A stretch of 64,000 nt of DNA from Dictyobacter vulcani (GTDB lineage Bacteria; Chloroflexota; Ktedonobacteria; Ktedonobacterales; Ktedonobacteraceae), in assembly GCF_008974265.1 (NCBI RefSeq), contig NZ_BKZW01000002.1, forward strand, positions 248,001-312,000. The letters are read 5' to 3'. This document shows positions 1 to 9,424 of this stretch, in pieces. The notes beneath the pieces were generated by a model. It was not told the origin of the DNA, ran no database searches, and worked only from the letters and a program-made list of their open reading frames with translations. Both the position numbers and the translations under genes were made by a program. Position 1 is the stretch's first letter, and every line of letters starts with the position of its first letter.

Positions 1-1
1 C

Positions 2-526
2 CTGGCCACGCAATCCCTGGAATATCTGGCTGACATAGATGCTTCACTTCTGCATGTCGTCCTGGCCAACGTCAAACAATACATCGTCTTTCACATGTCT
101 GCCAGCGATGCAAAAGAGATCCACGCCGAGCTTGGTGTGGAGGCCGATGATATTGTGAATCTTGATACCTACATGTGTTATGTCAAGCTCCTCTATCAGC
201 AACATCGGCAACCAACCTTCTCGATGAAGCTTTCTCCTCCGCTACGTGGTGATCAGCAGCACGCCGAGCAAATACGTCAGGCCAGCCAGAATCACTATAC
301 CGTTTCAGCGCCACTCGTTGATGAACAGTTACGCAATGCAATGGCAGCCTCACTGATGCTCATGCCTCCCTGGGATGAAGATGCGGGTCAACCTACTTCT
401 CCACAACTCAAGGATGAAAAGCCATCAGCCTCTCTCGCCCGACAACACCATGGCTACCGCGGGCGCAAAAGTGAGGAGAAGCGCGAGAAAGCACACTCGG
501 CCAAGCAGCAAGAAGGAAGAATATAA
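2..526 (+). CDS. C-terminal end of a VirD4/TraG/HerA-like conjugation ATPase (5' truncated by the window)
   Basis: The reading frame is open from base 2, so the real gene begins left of the window; the ATG at 95 is internal. The visible start (LATQSLEYLADID, then ANVKQYIVFHMSASDA) has the pattern of the last ATPase strand and sensor region of TraG/VirD4/HerA-type DNA pumps, where a Q-S-L motif is followed by an 'N-V-x-x-x-I-x-F-x-x-S-x-x-D-A' strand and an acidic helix. Such proteins sit at the membrane and feed DNA to a type IV secretion channel. The rest (about 80 residues) is a polar, charged tail rich in Lys, Glu and Gln, which is common in coupling proteins. The next gene starts 3 bases after the stop, and its family is often found beside such ATPases. 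The P-loop is outside the window, so the exact subfamily is open. Confidence 0.6.
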   Translation: MATQSLEYLADIDASLLHVVLANVKQYIVFHMSASDAKEIHAELGVEADDIVNLDTYMCYVKLLYQQHRQPTFSMKLSPPLRGDQQHAEQIRQASQNHYTVSAPLVDEQLRNAMAASLMLMPPWDEDAGQPTSPQLKDEKPSASLARQHHGYRGRKSEEKREKAHSAKQQEGRI

Positions 527-529
527 TCT

Positions 530-1804
530 ATGTCTACAGCAACCAGACTTAATGCTACAGAGGCGCAGCATTATAAAAAAATATTCTATGCCGAAGAAAT
601 CGATAGCGATGCCGGTCCTCAACAACGGCTATTGTACTGGTTACTCCAGCATCCTTTTCAAGATTGTGAAGACATAGCACTCGCCCTGCAATGGCATCCT
701 TCCTCAGCTTATCGTCGTGTACAACAAGCGATAGAGCAAGGCCTGGTCGAAGCTATTGCCTACCAATGCCATCGCACCAAAGCGACATCCTTCTACCATC
801 TTTCTCCGACAGGGATCCATACTATAGCTCGTCAATCAGGTGCATTGCCACATGAAGTCGCGATACGCTGGAAGCAGCGCGATAGCGATCTCTTAACATG
901 GCTACCACGTCTGCAATCCGAGTGTGCCTTGCAACAAATAATAAACCGCACTATTGAATACTGGGAAACATCCACACCGTCCCATATACATACATCCTGG
1001 AAATGGCTGCATGAATATCACGATCCCTTTACTCATATGCCTCACGCAAAGATACCAGTAGCTGATGCTGTGCTCACTTTTGCCAGATCAGACACATATT
1101 TTCATCTCTTCTATGTGCTTGATCCTGGCTACGCTGCCAGGCACAGCAAATCTATCATCCAACAAAGAATCCAATCGCTACTCCACTTCCAAAAAGCATT
1201 TGCACAACATTATCCAGGACAACCATTTCCCTCAATGATCATCGTGACACCATCAATCCAGAATCAAACACCCTGGATTGAAACCATCAATGAAACTCTT
1301 TCCGCCTATCCAGATACGCAACTTGACATATTCGTGACCACCTGCGCTTATGATGAACCTTTATCAGCATTTCCAGAATTGACTGCTGTATCTTCTCAAC
1401 GATCTTCAGTATCACTCTACGAAAAAACGCCCGGGACGAAAATAAGGCTTCCCTATTGCCCAGTAGCGGATGATAGCAGCCAGCCAAAAGCTATCATCCA
1501 AGGTCATTTCATGCAACGAGCCGCACAACTTACCCCTGACAAAGAGAGAAAAATTCCAGAGAAAGAAATAATCGCACTCCTGGGATTGCGTCTATATCGT
1601 CGCCACCTGGACCTTCTTATCATGCTCTACCACCACCCCCAACTCTCGCGCAAAGATATCGCCTCTCTGTTATATATAGATGAGCCAACAGCGAGGCGTT
1701 CCCTCACCGAGCTTATCCAATGGAGATGTGTGACTGCCCGCAAGATACAGCGAGGCACCTTTTTCTGTTTAACCAACCGCGGCCAACGGTTTACTACAGC
1801 TTGA
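530..1804 (+). CDS. replication-relaxation family winged-helix protein
   Basis: A 424-residue protein. Residues about 30-110 form a winged-helix-like segment (LLYWLLQHPFQDCEDIALAL, then a helix SSAYRRVQQAIEQGLVE and a wing). A second winged-helix-like segment lies at about 350-420 (LLIMLYHHPQLSRKDIASLL, then PTARRSLTELIQW). This two-ended arrangement, the length and the position directly behind a conjugation ATPase fit the replication-relaxation family (related to plasmid MobC/replication relaxation proteins), thought to bind DNA at mobile-element origins. The start is supported by AGAAGGAAGA about 10 bases upstream. The final residues may be altered: another frame continues past the stop with protein-like sequence, so the C-terminus could have been changed by a frameshift. 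Family assignment is by pattern only. Confidence 0.6.
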   Translation: MSTATRLNATEAQHYKKIFYAEEIDSDAGPQQRLLYWLLQHPFQDCEDIALALQWHPSSAYRRVQQAIEQGLVEAIAYQCHRTKATSFYHLSPTGIHTIARQSGALPHEVAIRWKQRDSDLLTWLPRLQSECALQQIINRTIEYWETSTPSHIHTSWKWLHEYHDPFTHMPHAKIPVADAVLTFARSDTYFHLFYVLDPGYAARHSKSIIQQRIQSLLHFQKAFAQHYPGQPFPSMIIVTPSIQNQTPWIETINETLSAYPDTQLDIFVTTCAYDEPLSAFPELTAVSSQRSSVSLYEKTPGTKIRLPYCPVADDSSQPKAIIQGHFMQRAAQLTPDKERKIPEKEIIALLGLRLYRRHLDLLIMLYHHPQLSRKDIASLLYIDEPTARRSLTELIQWRCVTARKIQRGTFFCLTNRGQRFTTA

Positions 1805-2566
1805 GGCAGATTTCTCAGACGGCGTGTATGCCAATCGCGCGATTGGGGCTGCGGGTGCAGGCGGAATTTTGGTGGTTGCCGCAGTCAACTTTGAATGATC
1901 AACAGGCTACTTACCTACTAACCCGCACACATGTTGTACCGCAGGTCGGCGGTGAGGATGCAATAAAGATTGAAGATATCCAGGCCAAAGTGTTTGTTTC
2001 CAGTCTGGTCAAAGGGGTTCAGTCCAGAGAGTTGCATGATGAAAAAAAATTTCTAGAGGAGCTTCGTTTAGCGCGTGATCGTTACACCCAAGTAGCTATA
2101 GACATGTTTGATTGTAAGTGGAGGCTGGAGAAACTTACGGAGGAGAATGAGAAACCTGCAAACCTTTCTGCGAGCGTTGGAGAAACGTTAGTTGCAGGTT
2201 GTCTCGCCCATCAATGCGGTAATACGGGATGTCTTGCAGGAACTGGAGAAAAAAGTTGGACGGCAGCAGGGACAAAATTCGTTGATTTCTCGGGAGATGC
2301 AAGAAGTTGTCGAACGTTTGCAGATCAACGCCGCTTGCTTCTGTAGCAATCTTGTGGCCTCTTTCTTACCTGAAGCGTTACGCTTGTATGCACCGGATAC
2401 CGCTTTCAATCTGCGTGAGCATATGGTCTCAGATTCCAATAGTGATGAGAACAGCGTTGAGCAACGTATTGCCCATACGTTGATTCCTGCCTACATTGTT
2501 GGTGAGGATGTGATGGGAGAAGCACTGGTACAACTCAAGCGGAATGGGATGACGAGCAACTTGTAA
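1805..2566 (+). pseudogene. decayed reading frame of unknown family, in three frames
   Basis: Protein-like sequence passes through three frames. The first piece ends at the TGA at 1896-1898 (ADFSDGVYANRAIGAAGAGG). A charged helical piece follows in a second frame to about 2150 (EDIQAKVFVSSLVKGVQS). The last piece begins at the ATG at 2147 behind ACGGAGGAG, meets an in-frame TAG at 2189-2191 and then runs open to 2566 (VIRDVLQELEKKVGRQQG). The last 124 residues could be translated from a TTG at 2192. The pieces have the helical, Glu/Lys/Gln-rich look of mobile-element accessory proteins, but I recognise no family. One broken gene or two short broken genes both fit. Its place behind the replication-relaxation gene suggests it belonged to the same conjugative element. 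Confidence 0.35.
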
Positions 2567-2618
2567 ACACAGGCTACGGCTTTTCCTGCCTGCCCTTGGA
2601 TGGTATGTATCGCCCTGG

Positions 2619-2773
2619 TTGCTTTGTGGACGAACATTGGATAATTCAACAGGTTGGTGTTTAGAAGTCTGAAACGACTAGCAACGATAGGTGAGCTCCT
2701 TTTACTTTGCTGGATATATATCTTTTAATCGCTGTGCTCCTATTTCATTATCCAATGTTCGTCCACAAAGCAA
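2619..2773. repeat. MITE-like element with perfect 27-bp inverted repeats
   Basis: Bases 2619-2645 (beginning TTGCTTTGTGGACGAACATT) are exactly repeated in reverse complement at 2747-2773. The 101 bases between them contain no gene. The total of 155 bp, with long perfect inverted ends and no coding capacity, is what a miniature inverted-repeat element or the ends of a deleted insertion sequence would look like. No obvious target-site duplication flanks it. As RNA it could fold into a very long hairpin, so it could also act as a terminator or processing site. Confidence 0.6.
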
Positions 2774-3601
2774 AATGATTTACATTATGCCTCTTCTACT
2801 TATTGTCCTTTTCTAGATGATTTTTTAATGACATATGTCTAAAGTAAGTTTAAGATATGTCGTCTACATTGTGGTTTTTCTGAAAGGGTTTTTTCTGAAA
2901 AGGAGGTCGAGATAACGTCCGGAAGGCCTTTTGGGCTAGATTCCTATTCTAATTGTGGATAAACCCCTAATATGTTAGAATAGCTCTACAAAGGCATACA
3001 CCCCTTATGGGATGAAAGAAGCTTATTTATATGACTGCCAATTATCCTGTTTTGCTTAATCTACGCGGCAATTTCGTCGATCCTTATTTGCAGCAAGTTT
3101 TGCCCATGTGGTTCCCTCGCCTTGCTTCTATTGTAGAAGTTAAGAGAGATTTTTTACGTTTTCATGAGCATGTAGATGTGACCTGTATGCAACCCAAGTT
3201 TTATTATAAGCAGCCTGTAATATATTGCCAACTACGAGATGAAAAGCTATGAAGTGCAGAAGCAAGAATGCCTTTCATCATTTCAACACGTTCTAGAACC
3301 AGAGGAAGTAAACTATGGACATTTGCAATACTTGTTATATCCCTTCTGTATTTGCTAGGGTCCTCTGCTGACAAGTGGCGTACAATCAGCTCACTACCCT
3401 CTTTTGTACAAGTCACAACGGCAGAAGTCTGGTACCATTTTAATACATGTTCATATGAATACTCTGCTTACACACACATTTTGTTTACATATTGGCTGCA
3501 TTTCATCAATGCACAATAACTCTATCGCTTATGGAATGAAACAAAGCCTAGCTAATAATTTGGGCATTTTATTAAGGTTACTAGATGAGAACGGTTTGTA
3601 A
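2774..3601. other. gene-poor stretch, no convincing gene
   Basis: About 830 bases with only short conflicting frames: a 73-codon frame on the plus strand at 3031-3252 and a 70-codon frame on the minus strand at 3204-3416. They overlap, neither has a good ribosome binding site, and neither is recognisable. An AAAAGGAGG-like string at about 2898-2906 is not followed by a start codon of a long frame. The stretch probably holds the promoter of the TGT-like gene at 3602, but I see no clear -35/-10 pair. Confidence 0.4.
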
Positions 3602-5716
3602 ATGAAAAATTTCCAATCCGCAAAAACGCAAAAAGATAGTCAGCCTATACCAGAAATCTTGCAAGGGCATTGTAGCTCTAAAGGTTTTATAACCCAAATG
3701 CATTCGTCTGACACAAATCTGCGGGCACGGTGCGGATTGCTTACTGTTCACGATGCAAAATTGGAGACACCTGCACTGTTTCCTGTCATTAACCTACTTA
3801 CAGGACCGCCGTCATTAGAGAGGAATGGGGCAACGCACAAATTCCTCAAGCGTCAATTGATATTTAATGATCGCCGTGTGGGCTTTATGACAGAGGTACT
3901 CCATTTTACCGACTATGCTTTTAGCAAGCGCATGTTCCAAGAATGGTTTCCTCACGCTGGGAATAAAAGCGGAGAGGTCAAAGACCTGGACTATTGGGTG
4001 AAGGAAAGTTTTGAGTCGCTCAAAAAACCAGCTGAAGTGTATAGGCCGATGTTCTTTTTAGATTCTGGAGGATTCCGTTTACTTTTTAATCGTGAAGCTG
4101 ACATCACGGATTATGGATATAAACCCGATCAAAAAAGTATTTTCCAGTTACAAATTGATTACGGTGCCGATATAGTTGCAAGCTTGGACTATCCAATTCC
4201 TCCATTCCTAAACAAACAACAGGCAGAAGACCGAATAAAGTGTAGCGTAGAAAATGCTGTACTGCTCATGAAATTGATATACAGCAGTGGCGAACCACTG
4301 AGAAAACGGCCATTTCCCATACTGGCTGTTCACGGGCAGACGCCTGTGCAAATTCGTTCGTGCGTCTTACAATTACTCCACAGCCTGGCCAAAGAGGGTT
4401 TTACTGATAAAGAACCCTTTGGTATTGGCATCGGCTCGCTTGTTCCACTCAGGATGTCAAGCAACGCTGACAAAATTGTTATGATTGTTAAATCGGCAAT
4501 TGACACGTTGTATGACTCATCACTGCATGATTTTAAACCTGAGCGTGTTTTAGTGCATGCGTTTGGCATTACAGGGAATCTCATCCCTATTCTTACTCAC
4601 CTCGGCGTTGATACGTTTGATAGCTCTTCGTACGTTAAAAGTGCAAGTTCACTCAATTACTATGATTCAAAAACGTGGTCTGTCCAAGACTTCCTGAAAC
4701 TGACTCAAATTACATGCACTTGTAAGGCATGCAACGGCATTACAGATGAAGAATTAATGCAAATGCAAGCCGACTTGCGCGGAAACAAAATCAATGGCCA
4801 TGCCGAACGGTTGCAGCACAAAGCGGGCGACTTTATTGTCGATATAAAATCGGACATCTATGGGATTATTGCTTATCATAATCTGCTGATCCAGTACGAT
4901 GAGATAAGGGAGGTCAGAGATGCGATCAGCAGGGGGCAAACTGCGCAGCATTTAGTTCATTTTTGCAAAACACATACCAAATCCATAGAACTAGCCGAAC
5001 TCGTTGCAGAAATCGACCCTACTGTGAAGGCATTGTTAAATTATCAACCGAAGCTCTTCCCTCGCACCAGAGAGGATTACGAGCAGCATCGCGAGATTTC
5101 ACTGGCAAATGATCCAATGCTGTTTGACATTGCCGCCATTGAGAATTACCAGGTCCCCTCAGATAAAGATCGGTTATTTCTTTTAGCTTGTTCACAGGAA
5201 AAGCCTTATAGCCATTCAAAAATTCACCAGGGAATTTTTAGGACCTTGAAGCACTATCTTGGAGATGCGCTGAACACTTGCCATAAGGTTACGATTTCAG
5301 GTCTCTATGGCCCTGTTCCTTTTGAATATGAGAATGAGCAAGTTGTACTTTCCTACGAGTATTTGCTCAGTGTCGCCGCGAAGAAACAGGCTGACTTGAT
5401 TACGAAGCGCTTGGTCACGTATTTGGAGGAAAACATACCTGAATATAAGCTTGTCGTGGCATATGTTGCAGCAAAAGCGTATAGGGCTATTGTTGAGAAT
5501 GCATTTAAGCAGGTTAAATTGAATTATGCACAGCAGTACGGAAATGATGCTCCTTTCCCTGTCCCTTTGATTGTGCTGCCATCAAAGACAAAGGGAACTG
5601 GAACAAAAGAGCTACTGATCCACGCTAATTTAGAAGAACTTGTACATCAAATCTTTCCGGAACGCGAGATTTACATGAACGTCCCTGGGCAATTGAAAAA
5701 CCAGGAATTATTTTAA
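3602..5716 (+). CDS. TGT-superfamily 7-deazaguanine transglycosylase, DpdA-like, fused to a DUF5591-like domain
   Basis: Residues about 36-380 match the tRNA-guanine transglycosylase barrel. Visible features are the substrate-pocket motif FLDSGGFRLLF (about 152-162), the ADIVASLDYPIP loop (Asp about 196, where bacterial TGT has its D-E-C-T-P loop), the nucleophile region GVDTFDSSSY (Asp337/Asp340) and a zinc site C-T-C-K-A-C (Cys372, 374, 377). A second domain (about 520-640) begins RLFLLACSQEKPYSHSK, the pattern of DUF5591 known from archaeosine synthase. The enzyme family swaps guanine for a 7-deazaguanine base in tRNA (TGT) or in DNA (DpdA). The long insertions and the lack of a nearby queuosine gene favour the DpdA side, but the substrate cannot be read from sequence. 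The gene stands alone between a mobile-element relic and a terminator. An alternative ATG lies at 3698. Confidence 0.75.
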   Translation: MKNFQSAKTQKDSQPIPEILQGHCSSKGFITQMHSSDTNLRARCGLLTVHDAKLETPALFPVINLLTGPPSLERNGATHKFLKRQLIFNDRRVGFMTEVLHFTDYAFSKRMFQEWFPHAGNKSGEVKDLDYWVKESFESLKKPAEVYRPMFFLDSGGFRLLFNREADITDYGYKPDQKSIFQLQIDYGADIVASLDYPIPPFLNKQQAEDRIKCSVENAVLLMKLIYSSGEPLRKRPFPILAVHGQTPVQIRSCVLQLLHSLAKEGFTDKEPFGIGIGSLVPLRMSSNADKIVMIVKSAIDTLYDSSLHDFKPERVLVHAFGITGNLIPILTHLGVDTFDSSSYVKSASSLNYYDSKTWSVQDFLKLTQITCTCKACNGITDEELMQMQADLRGNKINGHAERLQHKAGDFIVDIKSDIYGIIAYHNLLIQYDEIREVRDAISRGQTAQHLVHFCKTHTKSIELAELVAEIDPTVKALLNYQPKLFPRTREDYEQHREISLANDPMLFDIAAIENYQVPSDKDRLFLLACSQEKPYSHSKIHQGIFRTLKHYLGDALNTCHKVTISGLYGPVPFEYENEQVVLSYEYLLSVAAKKQADLITKRLVTYLEENIPEYKLVVAYVAAKAYRAIVENAFKQVKLNYAQQYGNDAPFPVPLIVLPSKTKGTGTKELLIHANLEELVHQIFPEREIYMNVPGQLKNQELF

Positions 5717-5744
5717 TTTGTTATAGAAGTTGTTGCTTCAGAAG

Positions 5745-5770
5745 GCAGCTCAGTTGTACTGCTGAGCTGC
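5745..5770 (+). terminator. hairpin terminator after the TGT-like gene
   Basis: GCAGCTCAG (5745-5753) pairs perfectly with CTGAGCTGC (5762-5770) across an 8-base loop and is followed by TTTAATTA. It begins 28 bases after the stop codon of the plus-strand gene. The tail has only three T residues, so termination may be partial. It also lies downstream of the minus-strand operon that ends at 5850 and could serve both strands. Confidence 0.65.
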
Positions 5771-5849
5771 TTTAATTACATCCGTCGTTCGATTGCTTCA
5801 TTACTTGTGTATCGGTATTTATAAATTTTTTGCGTTTTCTCTGGCAAAC

Positions 5850-6164
5850 TCATTGCCCACTGAATTGGAATGCCGGTAGTGTGTGTGCTTGAGCATAATA
5901 GCTACCAAGAAGATCGTTTTCAATTTCAGCGAATTGATGGGGTAAGAGATCGGAAGAGAGAGAAGCAAAAGAAAAGACAGGATTAGGGCAATGCCAGTTT
6001 TTGCGCATGTGTGCCTGGAAGCGGCTTCTTATATCTGTAGATGTTCCAACGAAAAGCAACTGGCCATTGTCCTCATTTAGTACCTTATAGCTTCCTGGAG
6101 AGGAAGCGATATTTTGGAGGTTCGGGGAATCCAGTGAATAGGCCTGGCTCCACGGCAACCCCAT
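5850..6164 (-). CDS. small GIY-YIG-like protein
   Basis: A 104-residue protein that is almost entirely one GIY-YIG-like domain. PGSYKV (about 23-28) and LLFVGTSTDIRSRFQAH (about 36-52) correspond to the GIY and YIG strands and the following Arg helix. EIENDLLGSYYA (about 80-91) is placed like the catalytic Glu helix of this nuclease superfamily. Both GIY and YIG are degenerate (GSY, FVG), so nuclease activity is uncertain. It starts 9 bases after the stop of the preceding gene, whose C-terminal domain is similar (both carry W-x-P/S, then SLDSPN/NSPDIP, then PGxY). A local duplication inside the operon is likely. Confidence 0.6.
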   Translation of the reverse strand: MGLPWSQAYSLDSPNLQNIASSPGSYKVLNEDNGQLLFVGTSTDIRSRFQAHMRKNWHCPNPVFSFASLSSDLLPHQFAEIENDLLGSYYAQAHTLPAFQFSGQ

Positions 6165-6175
6165 CCAGTTTTGCT

Positions 6176-8422
6176 CTACCGGGGTGGCAATAAGGGGAGT
6201 GGCGGGAAACTTGGACCACCAGCAGGATTGACCTGGTCCTCTGGGAGGCGATATCCTCTCATTCCAGTTTTTCTGTCTTTAGATTTTACATAGTGAGCAG
6301 GGAATCGGCCATGATTGGCTACTGTTGAGCTACCTTTTTCCAGACGGTATTGCCACAGAAAATAATGGACCAGTATCTGAAGATTTTCCTGGGTGGGGAG
6401 CGTAATTGCAGAACATGCGAAATCTACGCCTGTCTCCTCTCTCCAAGCCCATAATGCTGGCGCTGCAGTATGTGGATCATTAAAAGGCATCTGTTTTGCA
6501 TCCCTCATGACGTTACGGTACAAATCACCAATACGTCCTTTCAAACTACGTCCTGTCGATCCTATAAAAAAAAGCTCATTGCCCAGGGTAGCTTTGACGC
6601 GGTAAATGCCAGGATCAGTGGGGATGTCAGGACTATTCAAAGGAAGCCAGGGACCCCAGGAGAAGTCACACCATGTTTCGTCCATAAAAGAAGGGGTGGG
6701 AGAAACAGGATGTGCGAGATTCGTAGAATATTCCTTTGGTGATTCTAAGATAGTCTGATGTGAGTCAGCATTTTCTGGATGCTCATTTCTTTGTTCACTC
6801 ATCAGCTTGAGATAGCGTTCCATCTCGTCAACAAACTCATCAAATGCTCCGCCAAATCTGCGTAATGCACGTAATTCCAGATGAGCAAATGGATGGCTCC
6901 CTTGGGTGCTCGATGCATCTGAATCAGCTTCTCTGTGTGGAATGGCAATAAACGCTAGAAAGTCTCGTGGCTGACCGTAGCGATCGTGCACAAATTGAGA
7001 AATCTCTCTGAGTACCCGATGGGCATCTGGTGTCGGTACCGTATTAATGAGCTCATCGCGTACGCCTGCTATGAAGTCATACTGAACCTGATCAGGGTTT
7101 TGATTGGTTTCATCATGATAGATCTCTTCCAGTAAACCACCAAGGAATACCTCAGCAACAGTTACCTGGTTGGCTTCTGGCAACATGGTGCTTTGCACCT
7201 GTCGTATTACAGGGAGGCTAATCGGTATAGGAACGGCAGCCAGTAGTCCAGCGAGTTTACGGGCCTGCGAAGACGCACTGGCCCTGAACACCTGGACGCG
7301 TTTTTTTGGTGAGAGGATTTCATTTTCTGCTAGGCTGCTGGGAATTTCTTCCTTCTGAATCATATCAGTCAAGGCATGTTCAAATAGTGTACCAGTGATC
7401 CATGTTTTTTTTATGCCTGTTACTATCTGTGCCCAGGGTGAAAGGACACCAGTCTCCAGCGTGAGCGTGGGAAGCGGAAGCAATTGTTTGGTTGGAGTGC
7501 CTTCATCAGACCAGCTGAATGTTTTTTTTATTTTCAGGCCTTTATTTGAAGCTTCTGGTTGAGATGAATAGATCTGCACGAGATCGGCATTCTCCAACGC
7601 TGTTTGAGACCAGAGGCGTCGAGGTAGCATCTGGATCAGTGTCACAAGGTTCTTTTGTCCCCATATATTCAGGAGGTCCTGGACTTTGCCACTGTGCCAG
7701 GCTGGAGAGATGCAATCGGTTGCGACGAGTATTAAGCTGTTTCCGCCAGGATGAATGATTTCTCTGGAGTTGCGTGCCACGGTCTGTTTTTGAGCCATTC
7801 CTGCATAGATCTCGATGCGATCGGCATTGTCTGTCGCCAATCTCCAGGTGCGCACGTTGCGAAACGCTCCTATATGTTCCAGTAATGCCCGCAGCTCAGC
7901 AATAGTTTCTTGCCAGAGTGACATGGAAGCACCAATGTCGATGACAAGTTCAACATCAAACCAACGGATAGGAGCAGGCTCAAAGATGGGAAGCCAGACA
8001 TGAGCTCCGGTTTCAGCGATTCTTTGTGCTGTCGCGTGTTCATTGAACACAACCGCTGTTTTTGATGGTATACGCTGCATCAGTGGACGCAGTGCGCGCG
8101 CCAGTGCCAGGGCATTTGGTAATGCTGGCGCCGCAGGACTTCTAAAGGGCCTGCTTGTGGCATAAGAAGTCGTGCTGGCATGGGAATTTTGCGCATGAAG
8201 ATGCACGTCAGCCGTTGTCTTTTGCACAGGACGAGCAGGTGATAACGAAGGATCTGTTTGATCCGATGCGGCATCTTCATTGACATTGGAGGGTTGGGAA
8301 TTGCTTGCTGGGAGAATCTCCTGAGCATCCATGTGCGATGCGAGCCAGAGTGCATCGGCGATTTCCTCCGCCGTCATATCCAGATCAGCATGGTGTAGTG
8401 CCGTAATCAACTTTGAAAGCAT
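6176..8422 (-). CDS. SAV_2336/vWA-like component of a VMAP ternary system, with C-terminal GIY-YIG domain
   Basis: A 748-residue protein. Residues about 105-300 match the SAV_2336 N-terminal type: a LARALRPLMQR helix, AETGAHVWLPIFEP, then DVELVIDIGASMSLW, a vWA-like strand in which the usual D-x-S-x-S metal site is altered. SLILVATDCISPAW is the second metal-site-like strand. Residues about 600-690 are a GIY-YIG-like nuclease domain (PGIYRV, LFFIGSTGRSLKGR). The first 100 residues carry a small helical N-terminal domain and a polar linker. In VMAP systems (Kaur, Aravind and colleagues) the vWA protein, a MoxR ATPase and a VMAP protein act together to gate an effector. Here the same three lie in one operon, 7 bp apart or closer. 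A nuclease fused to the vWA-like partner would give the operon a second effector besides TIR. Confidence 0.75.
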   Translation of the reverse strand: MLSKLITALHHADLDMTAEEIADALWLASHMDAQEILPASNSQPSNVNEDAASDQTDPSLSPARPVQKTTADVHLHAQNSHASTTSYATSRPFRSPAAPALPNALALARALRPLMQRIPSKTAVVFNEHATAQRIAETGAHVWLPIFEPAPIRWFDVELVIDIGASMSLWQETIAELRALLEHIGAFRNVRTWRLATDNADRIEIYAGMAQKQTVARNSREIIHPGGNSLILVATDCISPAWHSGKVQDLLNIWGQKNLVTLIQMLPRRLWSQTALENADLVQIYSSQPEASNKGLKIKKTFSWSDEGTPTKQLLPLPTLTLETGVLSPWAQIVTGIKKTWITGTLFEHALTDMIQKEEIPSSLAENEILSPKKRVQVFRASASSQARKLAGLLAAVPIPISLPVIRQVQSTMLPEANQVTVAEVFLGGLLEEIYHDETNQNPDQVQYDFIAGVRDELINTVPTPDAHRVLREISQFVHDRYGQPRDFLAFIAIPHREADSDASSTQGSHPFAHLELRALRRFGGAFDEFVDEMERYLKLMSEQRNEHPENADSHQTILESPKEYSTNLAHPVSPTPSFMDETWCDFSWGPWLPLNSPDIPTDPGIYRVKATLGNELFFIGSTGRSLKGRIGDLYRNVMRDAKQMPFNDPHTAAPALWAWREETGVDFACSAITLPTQENLQILVHYFLWQYRLEKGSSTVANHGRFPAHYVKSKDRKTGMRGYRLPEDQVNPAGGPSFPPLPLLPPR

Positions 8423-8429
8423 ACTTCTC

Positions 8430-9422
8430 CTACGTTGTGAGATTCTTCAGAATGGCTTGAAAAATCTCACTCTTTTCCCGGGTATCGAAACCACGAGAAG
8501 CAAGATACACCGCATTTAATAGTTGATCTGTGGCCAGGTCTCCACTTTTTCGTTTGTTTATGAAATCATCAATAATTTCTGTCGTTTGTGCTATTGCATC
8601 GGATCCAAGGTGAGCTTCAACAATGCTGACGAGTTCCTCCTTTGTTGGCTCTTTCATGGTAAGGCGAATACAGCGTCTCAGAAAAGCGGGAGGGAATTCA
8701 CGCTCTTCATTACTGGTCATGATAATAAATGGGAATGCAGCACAGCGTACGTGACCCTCCTCTATCGGCACTTTTGCAATGCTGTTTCTTCCATAATAAA
8801 CCTCAACGGATTTGTGTTGCTGAGAGATCCGTACAAGTTCAGGAATATCAAATTCGCCTTCTTCAAAAATATGGAGCAGATCATTTGGGAGATCAATGTC
8901 GCTCTTATCAACCTCATCAATCAGTAGCACCCGTGGGGTAGCTGTCGGAAGGAGTGCTGCACCGAGCGGACCAAGGCGTATATATTGGCCAATATCAGGA
9001 GGTGCATCATCCGTGTGGGTATCTTTTCTATAAGAGGTGTCCTGTAAACGCGCAATAGCATCGTAGGAATACAGGCCGTCAGCAAGTGTGGTGCGTGTCG
9101 TAATTGACCAGCGGAATACTGAACCCAGTTGTAATTCACGGGCAACTGCATACGCAAGAGATGACTTTCCATATCCTGGTTTGCCGCTCACGAGTAGTGG
9201 ACGCCTCAAATACAGAGCAGCATTCACCATGTCGACTACTTCTTCACTTGCCTGGAATACTTCTCCGCGTGCAAGCATGCGCCTCATGAAATCATCATCT
9301 TCATCAACTAGCGTTGTATCAACAATGTGTCCAGTAAAATTTCGCCAGGGAGGAGGGGGAGGTAGGCGGCGTATGCCATCGTGGGGTTCACCTTTCCCTG
9401 TATAGATTTTCCATTGATTCAT
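8430..9422 (-). CDS. MoxR-type AAA+ ATPase of the VMAP system
   Basis: A 330-residue AAA+ protein with Walker A LLVSGKPGYGKSSLAY (about 55-70), Walker B VLLIDEVDKSD (about 165-175), sensor 1 IMTSNEEREFP (about 232-242) followed by FLRRCIRL (arginine finger region), and a helical lid. It is a complete MoxR-like chaperone ATPase, cytoplasmic, expected to remodel or licence its vWA and VMAP partners. The ATG lies 3 bases after the VMAP stop, and AAAGGAG inside the last VMAP codons serves as ribosome binding site, so the two are translationally coupled. Downstream, the vWA-like gene follows after 7 bases. Confidence 0.85.
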   Translation of the reverse strand: MNQWKIYTGKGEPHDGIRRLPPPPPWRNFTGHIVDTTLVDEDDDFMRRMLARGEVFQASEEVVDMVNAALYLRRPLLVSGKPGYGKSSLAYAVARELQLGSVFRWSITTRTTLADGLYSYDAIARLQDTSYRKDTHTDDAPPDIGQYIRLGPLGAALLPTATPRVLLIDEVDKSDIDLPNDLLHIFEEGEFDIPELVRISQQHKSVEVYYGRNSIAKVPIEEGHVRCAAFPFIIMTSNEEREFPPAFLRRCIRLTMKEPTKEELVSIVEAHLGSDAIAQTTEIIDDFINKRKSGDLATDQLLNAVYLASRGFDTREKSEIFQAILKNLTT

Positions 9423-9424
9423 GT

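Noticed and set aside
3031..3416. Two overlapping short frames, one on each strand
   Set aside because: They conflict, lack good ribosome binding sites and match no family I recognise; left as a gene-poor stretch.
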